From Phoronis australis (lineage: Eukaryota > Phoronida > Phoronidae): DNA of 62,000 nucleotides. The notes below the pieces were generated by a model. That model did not search any database. It was not told the DNA's origin and was given only the letters and a program-made list of their open reading frames with translations. The DNA is taken from NCBI GenBank assembly GCA_002633005.1, contig NMRA01000154.1:120216-182215 (forward strand), written 5' to 3'. Position numbers and translations under genes: made by a program. Shown piece after piece: positions 57,401 to 60,209 of this stretch (position 1 is the stretch's first letter; every line of letters begins with the position of its first letter).

Positions 57401-60209
57401 AAAATGTCTTTCTTTCAATATTTTTTAGGATCAAAATTGGGTTTTTTATTTTAGAAATAACGGTTATCTTGTCTAGTTACCAACCACTTGCTCATAGCCT
57501 TATAGTTATTGGTGGTATCTACATGGAAATTGATTATCACAAAAACATTGGATTGCTAGGGGGTGGAGCTTCTCTTGATTGACACTAAGGCTCAATTGCA
57601 AGAAGATTGTTTTGAACCACCCCTTTGTCAGTCTGCATGATTCAGGCATTGTGCATTTTTTTCACCTTGAGCAAGCTTACCTTCAAGACATTTTGCAAAA
57701 TTTGCCGCACACCAGCGATGGTTGAAACAATTTGCTTCTTTTATGGCATTCCTTCATTGAGAAATGGATGAGTTGTGTTTAAATGTTAGACTTTTAAAAT
57801 TAAATAGACCTTTTTCATGACAGTTCACTTGACACTTCCCTGCTACTTGGTCAGCACCTGACTTACCATTATAGTTAGAGAAACAATTAACTTACTACTA
57901 ATTGCAAAATCCTTTGCGAGGTTTGTTAAAAGTTCCATTATGTTTGTTCATCTATAACTGAACTGAGTTTTAAAATGTAGAATTGATTTTTCTTCAAATA
58001 TACTTTTGTGTGCTAAACTAGCCTTTTTTTTGACAGAACTTGTTTCAGTAGTGAGCTGGCTAATTGATTTTTGTGGTTGCCCAGTAAAATAACAAAACAT
58101 TATTAGTGAAAGTACTCCAGGCGCACTGACACATGGTGATATTGAATGGCATTGATTTTGGTGATTGTGCAGAAAAATGAAAAATGATTACTGTGCTTAC
58201 GTTGTTGATCTGTTTCTGATAGCCAGGGCCCCAGAGCCCTCTAGTGGTGGCGGGGTTAAACCTAAAAGCAGCAGCAAGAACTCTGTGTGGTCAACTGGGA
58301 AATTGCGAGTTCGTGAGTAAAAGCATGAGGGAAGCACGGCATGAGATGGCAGCACTAGTCATACATGGACACAACAGATCATATCATGAGATGGCAGCAC
58401 TAGTCATGCATGGACACCACAGATCATGTCATGAGGTGGCAGCACTAGTCATCCATAGACATAACAGATCATATGAGAAGCCATATGTAGACACCACACG
58501 TCATGTCACGAGATGGCAGCATTAGTCTTACATGGACACCGCAGATCATATCATGAGATGGCCGCACTGGTCATGCATGGACATCACAGATCAAATCACA
58601 AGATGGCAGCACTAATCATATATGGACACTATAGATCATATCAAAGCTTCAAATATTGTCCTTGTTAAGAGCTTCTTGATGTTGGGTTCTATTCACGAGA
58701 ATTCTCTGATGAAAGCTATTTCTTTGTAAAGACACTAAGTGATGGACATGCTGTACAATCCTGACTTAATGTTTGAACAGGGAGACTAAATGAATGATGT
58801 TCTGAAAAAATTTGGGAAACAACATAAAATGACAGACCTGCTTGCTGGACCCACTTACAAACCATATTTAGTTATACCCGCATGAGTTTCTAGTCAGACC
58901 TCCGTACTACTGTAGCCCGTTTATGTAGCACTTAAACACTTGTGTCAGTTGAATAAACGTAAGAGTCGTAGTAAACCATTGCGACATCCTGCAGGTCACT
59001 AGCTGAATGTTTAATATGCATGTTGTGAAACTGGGAGTGGATCCAGACGGGGGTGCCGACCCCCTGTTTTGCCGGTTGCACTTGGAGTAGTCTTAATCAC
59101 CCTCTGTGGTTGTTGGTTGGCTCTGTCTGCCCAAGTATGTAGCGTGTGTAGTGGAAGTGGCCCAAAGATCGGACATCAATTTTTTTTCTAGCAATATTCG
59201 ATTATTGATTATTGATTGTTAATTGAGGTTTTTAGACATCATTATATTCTGTTGTTTTGCATGGCATTTTCCATTTTTGTTATATGCTCTTTATAGTCTT
59301 AAAATGACTTTTACTTTTTACTTGCTGTTTTATAAACATTTTCGCTTGATTTGCATTGTAAAACTTCGAGGAAGAACAACTTTTTGATGGATTTGTGCAT
59401 GTAGAACACAACATTGCCGCCCCGCAAATTTTATCAACAAACAAAAGATTTTACTGTCACTTGTTAAGTAGCCAGCCTTAGAAGACTGATAAATGACACT
59501 CTGTGGGAAAGAACTGAAGTGAACATTAAGTTTGACCTTGACCTTAAAGGCCGTACTTCATCTTCTTTGTTTAACTATTGATTCCATAAATTGCGAAACC
59601 TAGCATTTTATTGTACTGTGTGTTGGTATCTTTTAGATTCCAATAGCAACAAGTTAATGTTAACATGTCATGGCTCATCTCTGGTGTTTTCAGGTAAGAA
59701 ATCTCGTGACAATGCAGCTGATGACAGCGAGCCCTCAGACAGTGAACAGACGTTACCTAGGAGACCCTCAGATTGTAAGTCTTTCTTGTTGTATTGCGTT
59801 ATGACCAGCGCAACCATTTATCTAGTCTTGTTAGCTGATTCATTACTTTCAACAACGTTGTCAAATGGTCCTAAGTTGAGCATGTCGGTAACTCTATTCA
59901 GCATCAAGAATAGTTTCCATAAAACAGTAACTTTCAACAAACTGTATTTTGGTGAGAATCCTGTCTAGAATCCTGACACACCTAGTGCCTGGTTTCTTTT
60001 TTCATCATAACGTTGGCGAAGCCTACAATTAATTATGATAATTTGCAGTGTCCATTGGCGCCACCGTTGCCCACAGTCGATCGTGGACGGCGCTGTCTCC
60101 CAGAAGCCCCGGCACTCACATGCCTGGTAAGGTAAAAGAAGCGTGGGTAGGTGATCCCGTGTCAAGTGAGGGGAAAGTTAAGAAGAAAGTGCGCAGGGGT
60201 AGTAAACAG
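17690..60209 (+). CDS. Myo9: Class IX myosin, 29 joined coding exons, 3' end outside the window
   Basis: Single-headed actin motor fused to a Rho-regulating tail in the families known; class IX myosins move on actin and inactivate Rho through a C-terminal RhoGAP domain. Joining the exons listed separately gives about 1467 residues with all splice phases consistent. Order seen: RA-like domain (about 14-120), motor (about 155-982) with P-loop 247-254, switch I 299-307, switch II 529-534, TEDS-site Glu473, loop-2 insert 685-877, SH1/converter region 905-982, IQ motifs starting near 1008, 1031, 1057 and 1081, then a Ser/Thr/Pro-rich tail. RA domain plus long loop-2 insert plus four IQs is diagnostic of class IX. 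C1 and RhoGAP are not present before position 62000, so the reading is 3'-partial. Class assignment is very secure; exons 13 and 27 are the least certain. Confidence 0.96.
18429..19271 (+). other. Intron 1
   Basis: An 843-bp GT-AG intron with a GTGAGT donor and a TTGCAG acceptor. I see no repeat array, insertion or open frame of note in it. Confidence 0.85.
19272..19399 (+). CDS. Myo9: Myo9 exon 2: P-loop
   Basis: Residues 247-289, entering in phase 1 and leaving in phase 0 at a GTGAGT donor. It completes the ATP-binding P-loop GESGSGKT (247-254) followed by [17 protein letters not shown] and the conserved ILGAGPVLE. The codons for Ser-Gly-Lys-Thr contain CAGGTAAGA, a consensus-like 5' splice site inside the catalytic motif, though the exon clearly continues to 19399. 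Confidence 0.95.
19600..19685 (+). mobile_element. Degenerate LINE-type reverse transcriptase fragment
   Basis: In one frame the sequence reads [16 protein letters not shown], close to the F-x-D-x-x-K-A-F-D-x-I-D-H motif of the RT palm in non-LTR retrotransposons. The frame breaks on both sides. It is a short dead relic; the parent family cannot be named from this much. Confidence 0.5.
20117..20500 (+). repeat. Two-copy 192-bp tandem duplication
   Basis: Copy 1 (20117-20308) and copy 2 (20309-20500) are adjacent and differ at only a few bases (for example C to A in a TTCGTAATG/TTCATAATG pair). Such similarity in intronic sequence implies a recent duplication or an assembly artefact. The unit has no coding content. 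Confidence 0.9.
20660..21075 (+). mobile_element. tRNA-derived SINE, copy 1, interrupted by a MITE
   Basis: The head has an A-box-like TGGCCTAAGTGG and a B-box-like TGTTCGAGTCC, followed by an (AT)n run and a body shared with the copy at 29649-29882 (CAGTGCA..GGGC, CACGTCTGGTAC, CCTGCAATTAT). A 191-bp element at 20859-21049 splits the body. RNA polymerase III promoter boxes make it tRNA-derived; the tRNA of origin was not identified. Confidence 0.75.
20859..21049. mobile_element. 191-bp MITE with 18-bp perfect terminal inverted repeats
   Basis: The ends are CCCTTACAAAAATGAACT and its exact complement. The interior is made almost wholly of AAAACTTAAGTTTTT-like palindromic units, so the whole element can fold on itself. 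Comparison with the uninterrupted SINE copy at 29649 gives the empty site ACCA(A/G)ACC(A/G)CCTGC, implying insertion with at most a 2-bp AA duplication. It is non-coding. Confidence 0.8.
21841..21935 (+). repeat. 16-bp tandem repeat, six units
   Basis: The unit GCCTACTTAGCATATT repeats six times without spacers; units 4 and 6 carry a C to T change (GCCTATTTAG) and the last unit lacks its final base. The array ends sharply at both sides. Confidence 0.95.
25757..25851 (+). CDS. Myo9: Myo9 exon 3: switch I
   Basis: Residues 290-321, phase 0 in and phase 2 out. It encodes [18 protein letters not shown], in which NNNSSRFGK (299-307) is switch I of the nucleotide pocket, followed by [14 protein letters not shown]. 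The donor GG|GTAAGG begins a tandem duplication in the intron. Confidence 0.96.
25847..26765 (+). repeat. 66-bp tandem repeat spanning the exon 3 donor, interrupted by a foldback element
   Basis: Copy 1 (25847-25912) starts with CATGGGTAAGG, the last exon bases and the true donor. Copy 2 starts at 25913 with the same CATGGGTAAGGATCACC and is cut at 25961 by the foldback element; it resumes at 26677. Copy 3 starts at 26698 with CATGGTTAAGG and ends near 26758, where a fourth begins and decays. Use of the copy-2 donor would place TAA directly after the exon in frame. Confidence 0.85.
25852..27287 (+). other. Intron 3
   Basis: A 1.4-kb intron, about half of it the foldback element and the donor-linked 66-bp repeats. 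From 26766 to 27287 I see nothing beyond unique AT-rich sequence and the TTTCAG acceptor. Confidence 0.85.
25962..26676. mobile_element. 715-bp foldback element with 171-bp near-perfect arms
   Basis: Arms 25963-26133 and 26480-26650 are inverted copies differing at one position I could find (CGCGGG versus CACGGG). The arms consist of short variants of CACGGGAACGGACTCA. The 346-bp spacer is non-coding. Because it sits inside a known tandem repeat, the empty site can be read: GCAC occurs on both sides (25958-25961 and 26677-26680), suggesting a 4-bp target duplication. The right end extends about 26 bp beyond the arm and the left end does not, so the left tip may be truncated. Confidence 0.85.
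27288..27350 (+). CDS. Myo9: Myo9 exon 4: motor segment after switch I
   Basis: Residues 321-342, 63 nt, phase 2 in and out. It reads [21 protein letters not shown], matching the EKYLLEKSR(L/I)VSQ stretch conserved in class IX and other myosins. The donor is AG|GTTTGT, weaker than its neighbours. The last Arg codon is completed by exon 5. Confidence 0.95.
28036..28050 (-). promoter_or_regulatory. CTCF-like motif in satellite monomer A1
   Basis: The minus strand reads CTGCCACCAGGGGGC, fitting the CTCF core CCASYAGRKGGC exactly. The motif is known from vertebrates and flies; binding here is not shown. Confidence 0.35.
28479..28491 (-). promoter_or_regulatory. CTCF-like motif in satellite monomer A2
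   Basis: The minus strand reads GCCACTAGGTGGC, again an exact fit to the CTCF core. It occupies the same place in the repeat unit as the A1 motif. Confidence 0.35.
29649..29882 (+). mobile_element. tRNA-derived SINE, copy 2, uninterrupted
   Basis: It shares head, B box (GGTTCGAGTCC) and body with copy 1 at 20660 and ends in GCCTGCAATTATT. It gives the pre-insertion sequence for the MITE in copy 1. It lies shortly upstream of exon 5. Confidence 0.75.
29959..30058 (+). CDS. Myo9: Myo9 exon 5: motor upper 50-kDa segment
   Basis: Residues 342-375, phase 2 in, phase 0 out. It reads [20 protein letters not shown] then [11 protein letters not shown]. The NYHVFYYLL(L/A)G core is highly conserved in myosins. 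Acceptor GTGCAG and donor AGG|GTGAGT are both strong. Confidence 0.96.
30059..31598 (+). other. Intron 5
   Basis: A 1.5-kb intron. I see a small hairpin (CAGTGTT..AACACTG near 30594) but no repeat array, element or coding stretch. Confidence 0.85.
31599..31699 (+). CDS. Myo9: Myo9 exon 6: motor segment
   Basis: Residues 376-409, phase 0 in, phase 2 out. It reads [19 protein letters not shown] then [18 protein letters not shown](A/S)MEMVGF is a conserved motor helix. The last three exon bases and the donor CAG|GTAACT are the first unit of a nine-copy intronic repeat. Confidence 0.95.
31697..32092 (+). repeat. 44-bp minisatellite, nine units, whose first unit contains the exon 6 donor
   Basis: Units start at 31697, 31741, 31785, 31829, 31873, 31917, 31961, 32005 and 32049, exactly 44 bp apart. 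Each begins with CAGGTAACTGG or a variant (CAGGTGACT, CAAGTGACT, TAGGTAACT, CAACTAAAT). Unit 1 is the true donor. Eight of nine units keep a GT at the donor place, so decoy donors follow the real one. After the exon, TAA is in frame at once. Confidence 0.95.
31700..32591 (+). other. Intron 6
   Basis: An 892-bp intron, the first 393 bp being the 44-bp minisatellite. The rest (32093-32591) is unique sequence ending in a TTTTCAG acceptor. Confidence 0.9.
32592..32724 (+). CDS. Myo9: Myo9 exon 7: motor segment
   Basis: Residues 409-453, phase 2 in, phase 0 out at AAG|GTAAGT. It reads [19 protein letters not shown] followed by [20 protein letters not shown] and NLLK. The (I/L)FSVLSA(V/I)LHLGN motif is conserved across myosins, and NLLKV joins into exon 8. 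Confidence 0.95.
32725..33393 (+). other. Intron 7
   Basis: A 669-bp intron whose last 310 bp are a tandem repeat ending in the true acceptor. The first half is unique sequence. Confidence 0.9.
33083..33401 (+). repeat. About 40-bp minisatellite, eight units, whose last unit contains the exon 8 acceptor
   Basis: The unit is TTTTCTAAGATATGGTTGAC then TATTAAGGTCAAAGTGTGTG, with variants. The last unit reads GACTATTCAG|GTCAAAG, where CAG is the functional acceptor and GTCAAAG is the start of exon 8. Upstream copies carry AAG (or ATAAG) instead of CAG. From the AAG at 33349-33351 to the true acceptor is 42 bp that stays open in the Myo9 frame. Confidence 0.95.
33394..33732 (+). CDS. Myo9: Myo9 exon 8: TEDS site and switch II
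   Basis: Residues 454-566, phase 0 in and out, the largest internal exon (339 nt). Glu473 lies 16 residues before Asp489 of RDAMAK, the TEDS position, so the motor should not need heavy-chain phosphorylation there. DIFGFE (529-534) is switch II, followed by [16 protein letters not shown] and [12 protein letters not shown]. The insert [10 protein letters not shown] before SIGVLDIF is in a loop that varies in length among myosins. Confidence 0.97.
33733..34056 (+). other. Intron 8
   Basis: A 324-bp intron with donor GTACCG and acceptor GACAG. Nothing else is seen in it. Confidence 0.9.
34057..34178 (+). CDS. Myo9: Myo9 exon 9: motor lower 50-kDa segment
   Basis: Residues 567-607, phase 0 in, phase 2 out. 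It reads [18 protein letters not shown] then [20 protein letters not shown]. The EEYxxEGIxW and (K/G)PxGLFYL(I/L)DEE motifs are typical, and the cysteine-containing TVCLDLF agrees with class IX. Confidence 0.96.
34179..34581 (+). other. Intron 9
   Basis: A 403-bp intron. Its second half carries a decayed copy of the exon 10 acceptor region (34465-34535). Confidence 0.9.
34465..34625 (+). repeat. Degenerate 89-bp duplication of the exon 10 acceptor and exon start
   Basis: ATCATCAGTTTC..CATTTCA at 34465 recurs at 34554, and TTTCCCTCGTGCGACCA at 34493 matches the exon start TTTCCCTGGTGCAACTA at 34582. The upstream copy has AA (34491-34492) where the true site has AG (34580-34581), so it can no longer serve as acceptor. 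This is an old, two-copy version of the junction-spanning pattern. Confidence 0.7.
34582..34814 (+). CDS. Myo9: Myo9 exon 10: motor segment before loop 2
   Basis: Residues 607-685, phase 2 in, phase 1 out. It reads [16 protein letters not shown], then [20 protein letters not shown] and [18 protein letters not shown], ending [18 protein letters not shown] and DFREKN are conserved; ELVG is the last shared motif before the class IX loop-2 insert. Confidence 0.96.
34815..36417 (+). other. Intron 10
   Basis: A 1.6-kb intron containing a palindromic tRNA-like element (35399-35655). The remainder is unique sequence. Confidence 0.85.
35399..35655. mobile_element. Head-to-head palindrome of a tRNA-like SINE
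   Basis: The left half read on the minus strand contains a perfect T-arm (CCGGGTTCGAGTCCCGG) followed by CAGGGCAGAAATCTTTTC. The right half on the plus strand has a degenerate version (GAGTTCAAGTCTAGATC, CAGGGCAGAAATCTTTGC). The arms match out to TAAGT(G/C)TGGTCTGC and beyond. The centre is a 9-bp-stem hairpin ACCTTCTGC..GCAGAAGGT. GTGAGACATAGCA occurs at 35394 and again near 35693, a possible 13-bp flanking direct repeat. It is not a functional tRNA gene: the anticodon arm lacks a plausible U33. Confidence 0.7.
36418..36516 (+). CDS. Myo9: Myo9 exon 11: first loop-2 exon
   Basis: Residues 685-718, 99 nt, phase 1 in and out. It reads [16 protein letters not shown] then [21 protein letters not shown](F/L)RW directly after REL(V/I)G matches vertebrate myosin IX, so this is a class-specific exon. 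The acceptor TTTTCTCTAG is strong; the donor GAG|GTAGTG is weak, compatible with regulated use. The helix-like, basic end suits an actin-contacting loop. Confidence 0.9.
36517..37030 (+). other. Intron 11
   Basis: A 514-bp intron with a strong hairpin at 36829-36908 and the acceptor CACACAG. Confidence 0.85.
36829..36908. repeat. 28-bp inverted repeat with a 24-bp loop
   Basis: The left arm GTCAACTAGCTAAGACATCT (continuing GATTGGTT) pairs with 36881-36908 with one mismatch. Flanking bases on both sides pair partly, so it may be the core of a MITE. Confidence 0.8.
37031..37115 (+). CDS. Myo9: Myo9 exon 12: basic loop-2 segment
   Basis: Residues 718-746, phase 1 in, phase 2 out. It reads [20 protein letters not shown] then KSLGENALR. 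It is rich in Lys/Arg and Ser with an RRRQS site of basophilic-kinase type. It fits the basic loop-2 insert known to tether myosin IX to actin. Donor AG|GTATGT. Confidence 0.82.
37116..38930 (+). other. Intron 12
   Basis: A 1.8-kb intron. The stretch 37700-38190 resembles the Harbinger-like family (right end GGTGATACATAACG then TTA). An N is present at 38227. No coding signal. Confidence 0.8.
38931..38981 (+). CDS. Myo9: Myo9 exon 13: small symmetric loop-2 exon
   Basis: Residues 746-763, 51 nt, phase 2 in and out. It reads [18 protein letters not shown]. Evidence is a long pyrimidine tract ending CTCGCCAG, a strong donor AA|GTAAGT and exact phase fit on both sides. No homology is decisive, so it may be an optional exon. 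Confidence 0.65.
   Translation: MRSFPFNPCLFPHPRY
38982..40363 (+). other. Intron 13
   Basis: A 1.4-kb intron with unique AT-rich sequence; its open frames have no recognisable content and do not fit splice phases. Confidence 0.85.
40364..40564 (+). CDS. Myo9: Myo9 exon 14: Pro/Ser-rich loop-2 exon
   Basis: Residues 763-830, 201 nt, phase 2 in and out. It contains [18 protein letters not shown], three proline-directed phosphosite candidates (SP/TP), then a charged stretch and [17 protein letters not shown]. Acceptor GCTTTCAG and donor AT|GTATGT. TPPSSPV is repeated in the tail exon 23. Being symmetric, it can be skipped without frame change. Confidence 0.85.
40565..41869 (+). other. Intron 14
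   Basis: A 1.3-kb intron, T-rich toward its 3' half (41580-41760). Nothing else identified. Confidence 0.85.
41870..41906 (+). CDS. Myo9: Myo9 exon 15: 37-nt loop-2 exon
   Basis: Residues 830-842, phase 2 in, phase 0 out. It reads [13 protein letters not shown], strongly basic. Acceptor AATTTTCAG, donor AAG|GTAAAG. It is needed to bring the phase from 2 to 0 before exon 16, which supports it. Confidence 0.78.
41907..42373 (+). other. Intron 15
   Basis: A 467-bp intron with nothing notable. Confidence 0.85.
42374..42478 (+). CDS. Myo9: Myo9 exon 16: end of loop 2
   Basis: Residues 843-877, phase 0 both sides. It reads [14 protein letters not shown], then a Gly-rich stretch and [14 protein letters not shown]. 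The basic run before S(V/I)xxQFQ corresponds to the end of the loop-2 insert in vertebrate myosin IX. Donor CAG|GTGAGC. Confidence 0.92.
42479..42848 (+). other. Intron 16
   Basis: A 370-bp intron; a partial CTCF-like core (ATCTAGTGGCA near 42510) is the only item seen. Confidence 0.8.
42849..42929 (+). CDS. Myo9: Myo9 exon 17: motor segment after loop 2
   Basis: Residues 878-904, 81 nt, phase 0 both sides. It reads [20 protein letters not shown] then IKSNVEK, the conserved L-x-x-L-M-x-x-L-N-x-x-x-P-x-F-V-R-C-I motif at the return to the motor core. Confidence 0.96.
42930..43521 (+). other. Intron 17
   Basis: A 592-bp intron with no feature recognised. Confidence 0.85.
43522..43632 (+). CDS. 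Myo9: Myo9 exon 18: SH1 helix region
   Basis: Residues 905-941, phase 0 both sides. It reads [20 protein letters not shown] then [21 protein letters not shown](T/S)GxLxTVxIRxxGY is the SH1-helix signature that links the motor to the converter. Confidence 0.97.
43633..44245 (+). other. Intron 18
   Basis: A 613-bp intron with no feature recognised. Confidence 0.85.
44246..44368 (+). CDS. Myo9: Myo9 exon 19: converter
   Basis: Residues 942-982, phase 0 both sides. It reads [18 protein letters not shown] then DNYQLGKSK; the converter ends in the Y-Q-(L/I)-G-K-(S/T)-K motif that precedes VFLR. Donor AAA|GTGAGT. Confidence 0.96.
44369..45353 (+). other. Intron 19
   Basis: A 985-bp intron whose last 280 bp are a degenerate tandem repeat running into the acceptor. 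The first 700 bp hold nothing recognised. Confidence 0.85.
45070..45353 (+). repeat. About 41-bp degenerate minisatellite running into the exon 20 acceptor
   Basis: Seven units start at TCTGTGACTGGCTGCC or similar (about 45076, 45121, 45171, 45212, 45253, 45294, 45333). Unit body: AAAGGATGTCATTGTAAAAC. The last, partial unit reads TCTGTGATTGGCTGTCTGTA then G, the true acceptor. The other units lack an AG there, so here the acceptor arose within, or was captured by, a unit. Confidence 0.85.
45354..45503 (+). CDS. Myo9: Myo9 exon 20: lever arm, IQ1 and start of IQ2
   Basis: Residues 983-1032, phase 0 both sides. It reads [17 protein letters not shown], then IQ1 ([11 protein letters not shown], from 1008) and the IQ pair that opens IQ2 (1031-1032). 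IQ motifs bind calmodulin or light chains. The intron splits IQ2 directly after Ile-Gln. Confidence 0.96.
45504..45892 (+). other. Intron 20
   Basis: A 389-bp intron with no feature recognised. Confidence 0.85.
45893..46074 (+). CDS. Myo9: Myo9 exon 21: rest of IQ2, IQ3 and IQ4
   Basis: Residues 1033-1093, phase 0 in, phase 2 out. IQ2 continues [14 protein letters not shown]3 is [11 protein letters not shown] from 1057; IQ4 is [11 protein letters not shown] from 1081. Spacings of 23, 26 and 24 residues are normal. Donor AG|GTCAGT. Confidence 0.96.
46147..47250. mobile_element. About 1.1-kb non-autonomous DNA transposon
   Basis: Ends CTGTGACGTCACCGGAAAGG (46147) and its inverted counterpart ending 47250 match at 25 of 28 positions; weaker similarity (GCGAG..) continues outward on both sides. 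Each end holds the perfect palindrome GTGACGTCAC. The inside is non-coding, with CpG-rich stretches, and includes a segment (46977-47092) shared with 911-1019. Superfamily not assigned. Confidence 0.7.
46977..47092 (+). repeat. Dispersed repeat, copy 2, inside the TIR element
   Basis: Same unit as 911-1019, with small insertions (CACCGGTACCG). Confidence 0.85.
48295..48507 (+). CDS. Myo9: Myo9 exon 22: start of tail
   Basis: Residues 1093-1164, phase 2 in and out. It starts [20 protein letters not shown] and continues helix-prone and charged (a short possible coiled coil to about 1110), then becomes acidic and Ser-rich ([20 protein letters not shown]), with candidate CK2 sites. Acceptor CTATTAG, donor GG|GTACAA. 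Confidence 0.9.
48508..48905 (+). other. Intron 22
   Basis: A 398-bp intron with no feature recognised. Confidence 0.85.
48906..49088 (+). CDS. Myo9: Myo9 exon 23: tail exon with 18-residue repeats
   Basis: Residues 1164-1225, phase 2 in and out. Two adjacent 54-bp coding units (48961-49014 and 49015-49068) encode [18 protein letters not shown] and [18 protein letters not shown], with a third beginning MTDS. Each carries proline-directed phosphosite candidates. The donor GA|GTAGGT sits one base pair before an in-frame TAG in the unspliced reading, so intron retention would end the protein here. Confidence 0.9.
49368..49422 (+). CDS. Myo9: Myo9 exon 24: short tail exon
   Basis: Residues 1225-1243, 55 nt, phase 2 in, phase 0 out. 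It reads [18 protein letters not shown]. Acceptor CTTTGTAG, donor TTG|GTATGT. Phase fits both neighbours; no domain recognised. Confidence 0.83.
49592..50368. mobile_element. hAT-like non-autonomous element, about 780 bp
   Basis: It starts CAGGGCTTGATTTAGGC and ends GCTAAGCATCGAGCCCTG, giving an 11-bp terminal inverted repeat CAGGGCTYGAT. Near the right end, CCTGGGAATTTTGCCAGG is a palindromic subterminal stretch also present at 10269. hAT elements often end in CAG; however the 8-bp flanks do not match, so the superfamily call is weak. Confidence 0.5.
51034..51091 (+). repeat. GA-rich microsatellite
   Basis: A purine run of GAGAG, GGGAGG and GATAGATA blocks in intron 24. Confidence 0.9.
51841..51984 (+). 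CDS. Myo9: Myo9 exon 25: basic Ser/Pro tail exon
   Basis: Residues 1244-1291, phase 0 both sides. It starts [18 protein letters not shown] and continues [17 protein letters not shown] to [16 protein letters not shown] and TRRVSAP are basophilic-kinase type sites, the latter also resembling a 14-3-3 site. Acceptor CCCTGTAG, donor GAG|GTATCT. Confidence 0.9.
51985..54695 (+). other. Intron 25
   Basis: A 2.7-kb intron. It holds a Harbinger-like MITE (53491-54017) and, near 52213, the left end of a possible further copy (TAAGGTTATATGGGAC). No coding signal. Confidence 0.85.
53491..54017. mobile_element. Harbinger-like MITE, 527 bp
   Basis: Perfect 15-bp ends AGGTTATGTAGGACC and GGTCCTACATAACCT. 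Read with one base less per end, it is flanked by TTA on both sides, a TWA target duplication as used by PIF/Harbinger. Non-coding. Confidence 0.65.
54696..54891 (+). CDS. Myo9: Myo9 exon 26: tail exon
   Basis: Residues 1292-1357, phase 0 in, phase 1 out at GTG|GTAAGT. It reads [20 protein letters not shown], then a Ser/Lys-rich stretch and [14 protein letters not shown], a basic amphipathic end. Codons for Thr-Ala-Pro-Ser-Ser-Gly-Ser include GCGCCATCTAGTGGCAG, a CTCF-like core. Confidence 0.9.
54822..54838 (-). promoter_or_regulatory. CTCF-like motif inside coding exon 26
   Basis: The minus strand reads CTGCCACTAGATGGCGC, an exact fit to CCASYAGRKGGCR. Binding is not shown. Confidence 0.35.
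55526..55538 (+). promoter_or_regulatory. CTCF-like motif, intron 26
   Basis: CCACTAGGTGGCG is an exact fit to the CTCF core on the plus strand. Confidence 0.35.
55775..55787 (-). promoter_or_regulatory. CTCF-like motif, intron 26
   Basis: The minus strand reads CCACCAGATGGCA, an exact fit. It is 240 bp from the previous motif in the opposite orientation. Confidence 0.3.
56379..56411 (+). CDS. Myo9: Candidate 33-nt cassette exon of Myo9
   Basis: CTTATCAG acceptor and CAC|GTATGT donor bound 33 nt that would enter and leave in phase 1, matching exons 26 and 27. It would add [11 protein letters not shown], basic and Ser/Pro-rich like the surrounding tail. The pyrimidine tract is modest and no homology supports it. 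Confidence 0.35.
58223..58312 (+). CDS. Myo9: Myo9 exon 27: symmetric tail exon
   Basis: Residues 1357-1387, 90 nt, phase 1 in and out. It reads [20 protein letters not shown] then [11 protein letters not shown], basic and Ser/Gly-rich. Acceptor TTTCTGATAG, donor GTTC|GTGAGT. A 45-bp minisatellite starts 27 bp after the donor. Exact phase fit and tail-like composition support it; it may be optional. Confidence 0.68.
58236..58247 (-). promoter_or_regulatory. CTCF-like motif inside coding exon 27
   Basis: The minus strand reads CCACTAGAGGGC, an exact fit to the core. Confidence 0.3.
58313..59693 (+). other. Intron 27
   Basis: A 1.4-kb intron starting with a 45-bp minisatellite (58340-58641). 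The remaining kilobase is unique sequence. Confidence 0.85.
58340..58641 (+). repeat. 45-bp minisatellite next to the exon 27 donor
   Basis: The unit CATGAGATGGCAGCACTAGT plus CATGCATGGACACCACAGATCATAT (in two parts) repeats about seven times, one unit shortened by 13 bp. Because 45 is a multiple of 3, a repeat-derived frame stays open from 58244 to 58525, but it is not the exon frame, which stops at TAA directly after the donor. Confidence 0.9.
59694..59774 (+). CDS. Myo9: Myo9 exon 28: acidic tail exon
   Basis: Residues 1387-1414, 81 nt, phase 1 in and out. It reads [18 protein letters not shown] then TLPRRPSD, basic, then acidic with CK2-type serines, then RRPS. Acceptor GTTTTCAG, donor ATT|GTAAGT. 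Symmetric and skippable. Confidence 0.82.
60049..60209 (+). CDS. Myo9: Myo9 exon 29: basic tail exon
   Basis: Residues 1414-1467, phase 1 in, phase 0 out at CAG|GTGAGA. It reads [20 protein letters not shown], then [16 protein letters not shown] and [13 protein letters not shown]. The final Lys/Arg cluster could be a nuclear-localisation or lipid/actin-contact patch; the C1 domain of class IX usually follows this kind of linker. An internal GGTAAGG at 60125 is a possible alternative donor. Confidence 0.85.

Larger units (their letters stand above)
54892..58222 (+). other. Intron 26
   Basis: A 3.3-kb intron with two CTCF-like motifs (55526, 55775) and a candidate 33-nt exon (56379-56411). The rest is unique AT-rich sequence without homology. 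Confidence 0.8.

Noticed and set aside
58244-58525. Frame encoding a 15-residue repeat protein
   Set aside because: It is the 45-bp minisatellite read in a frame other than that of exon 27; no start or splice support.
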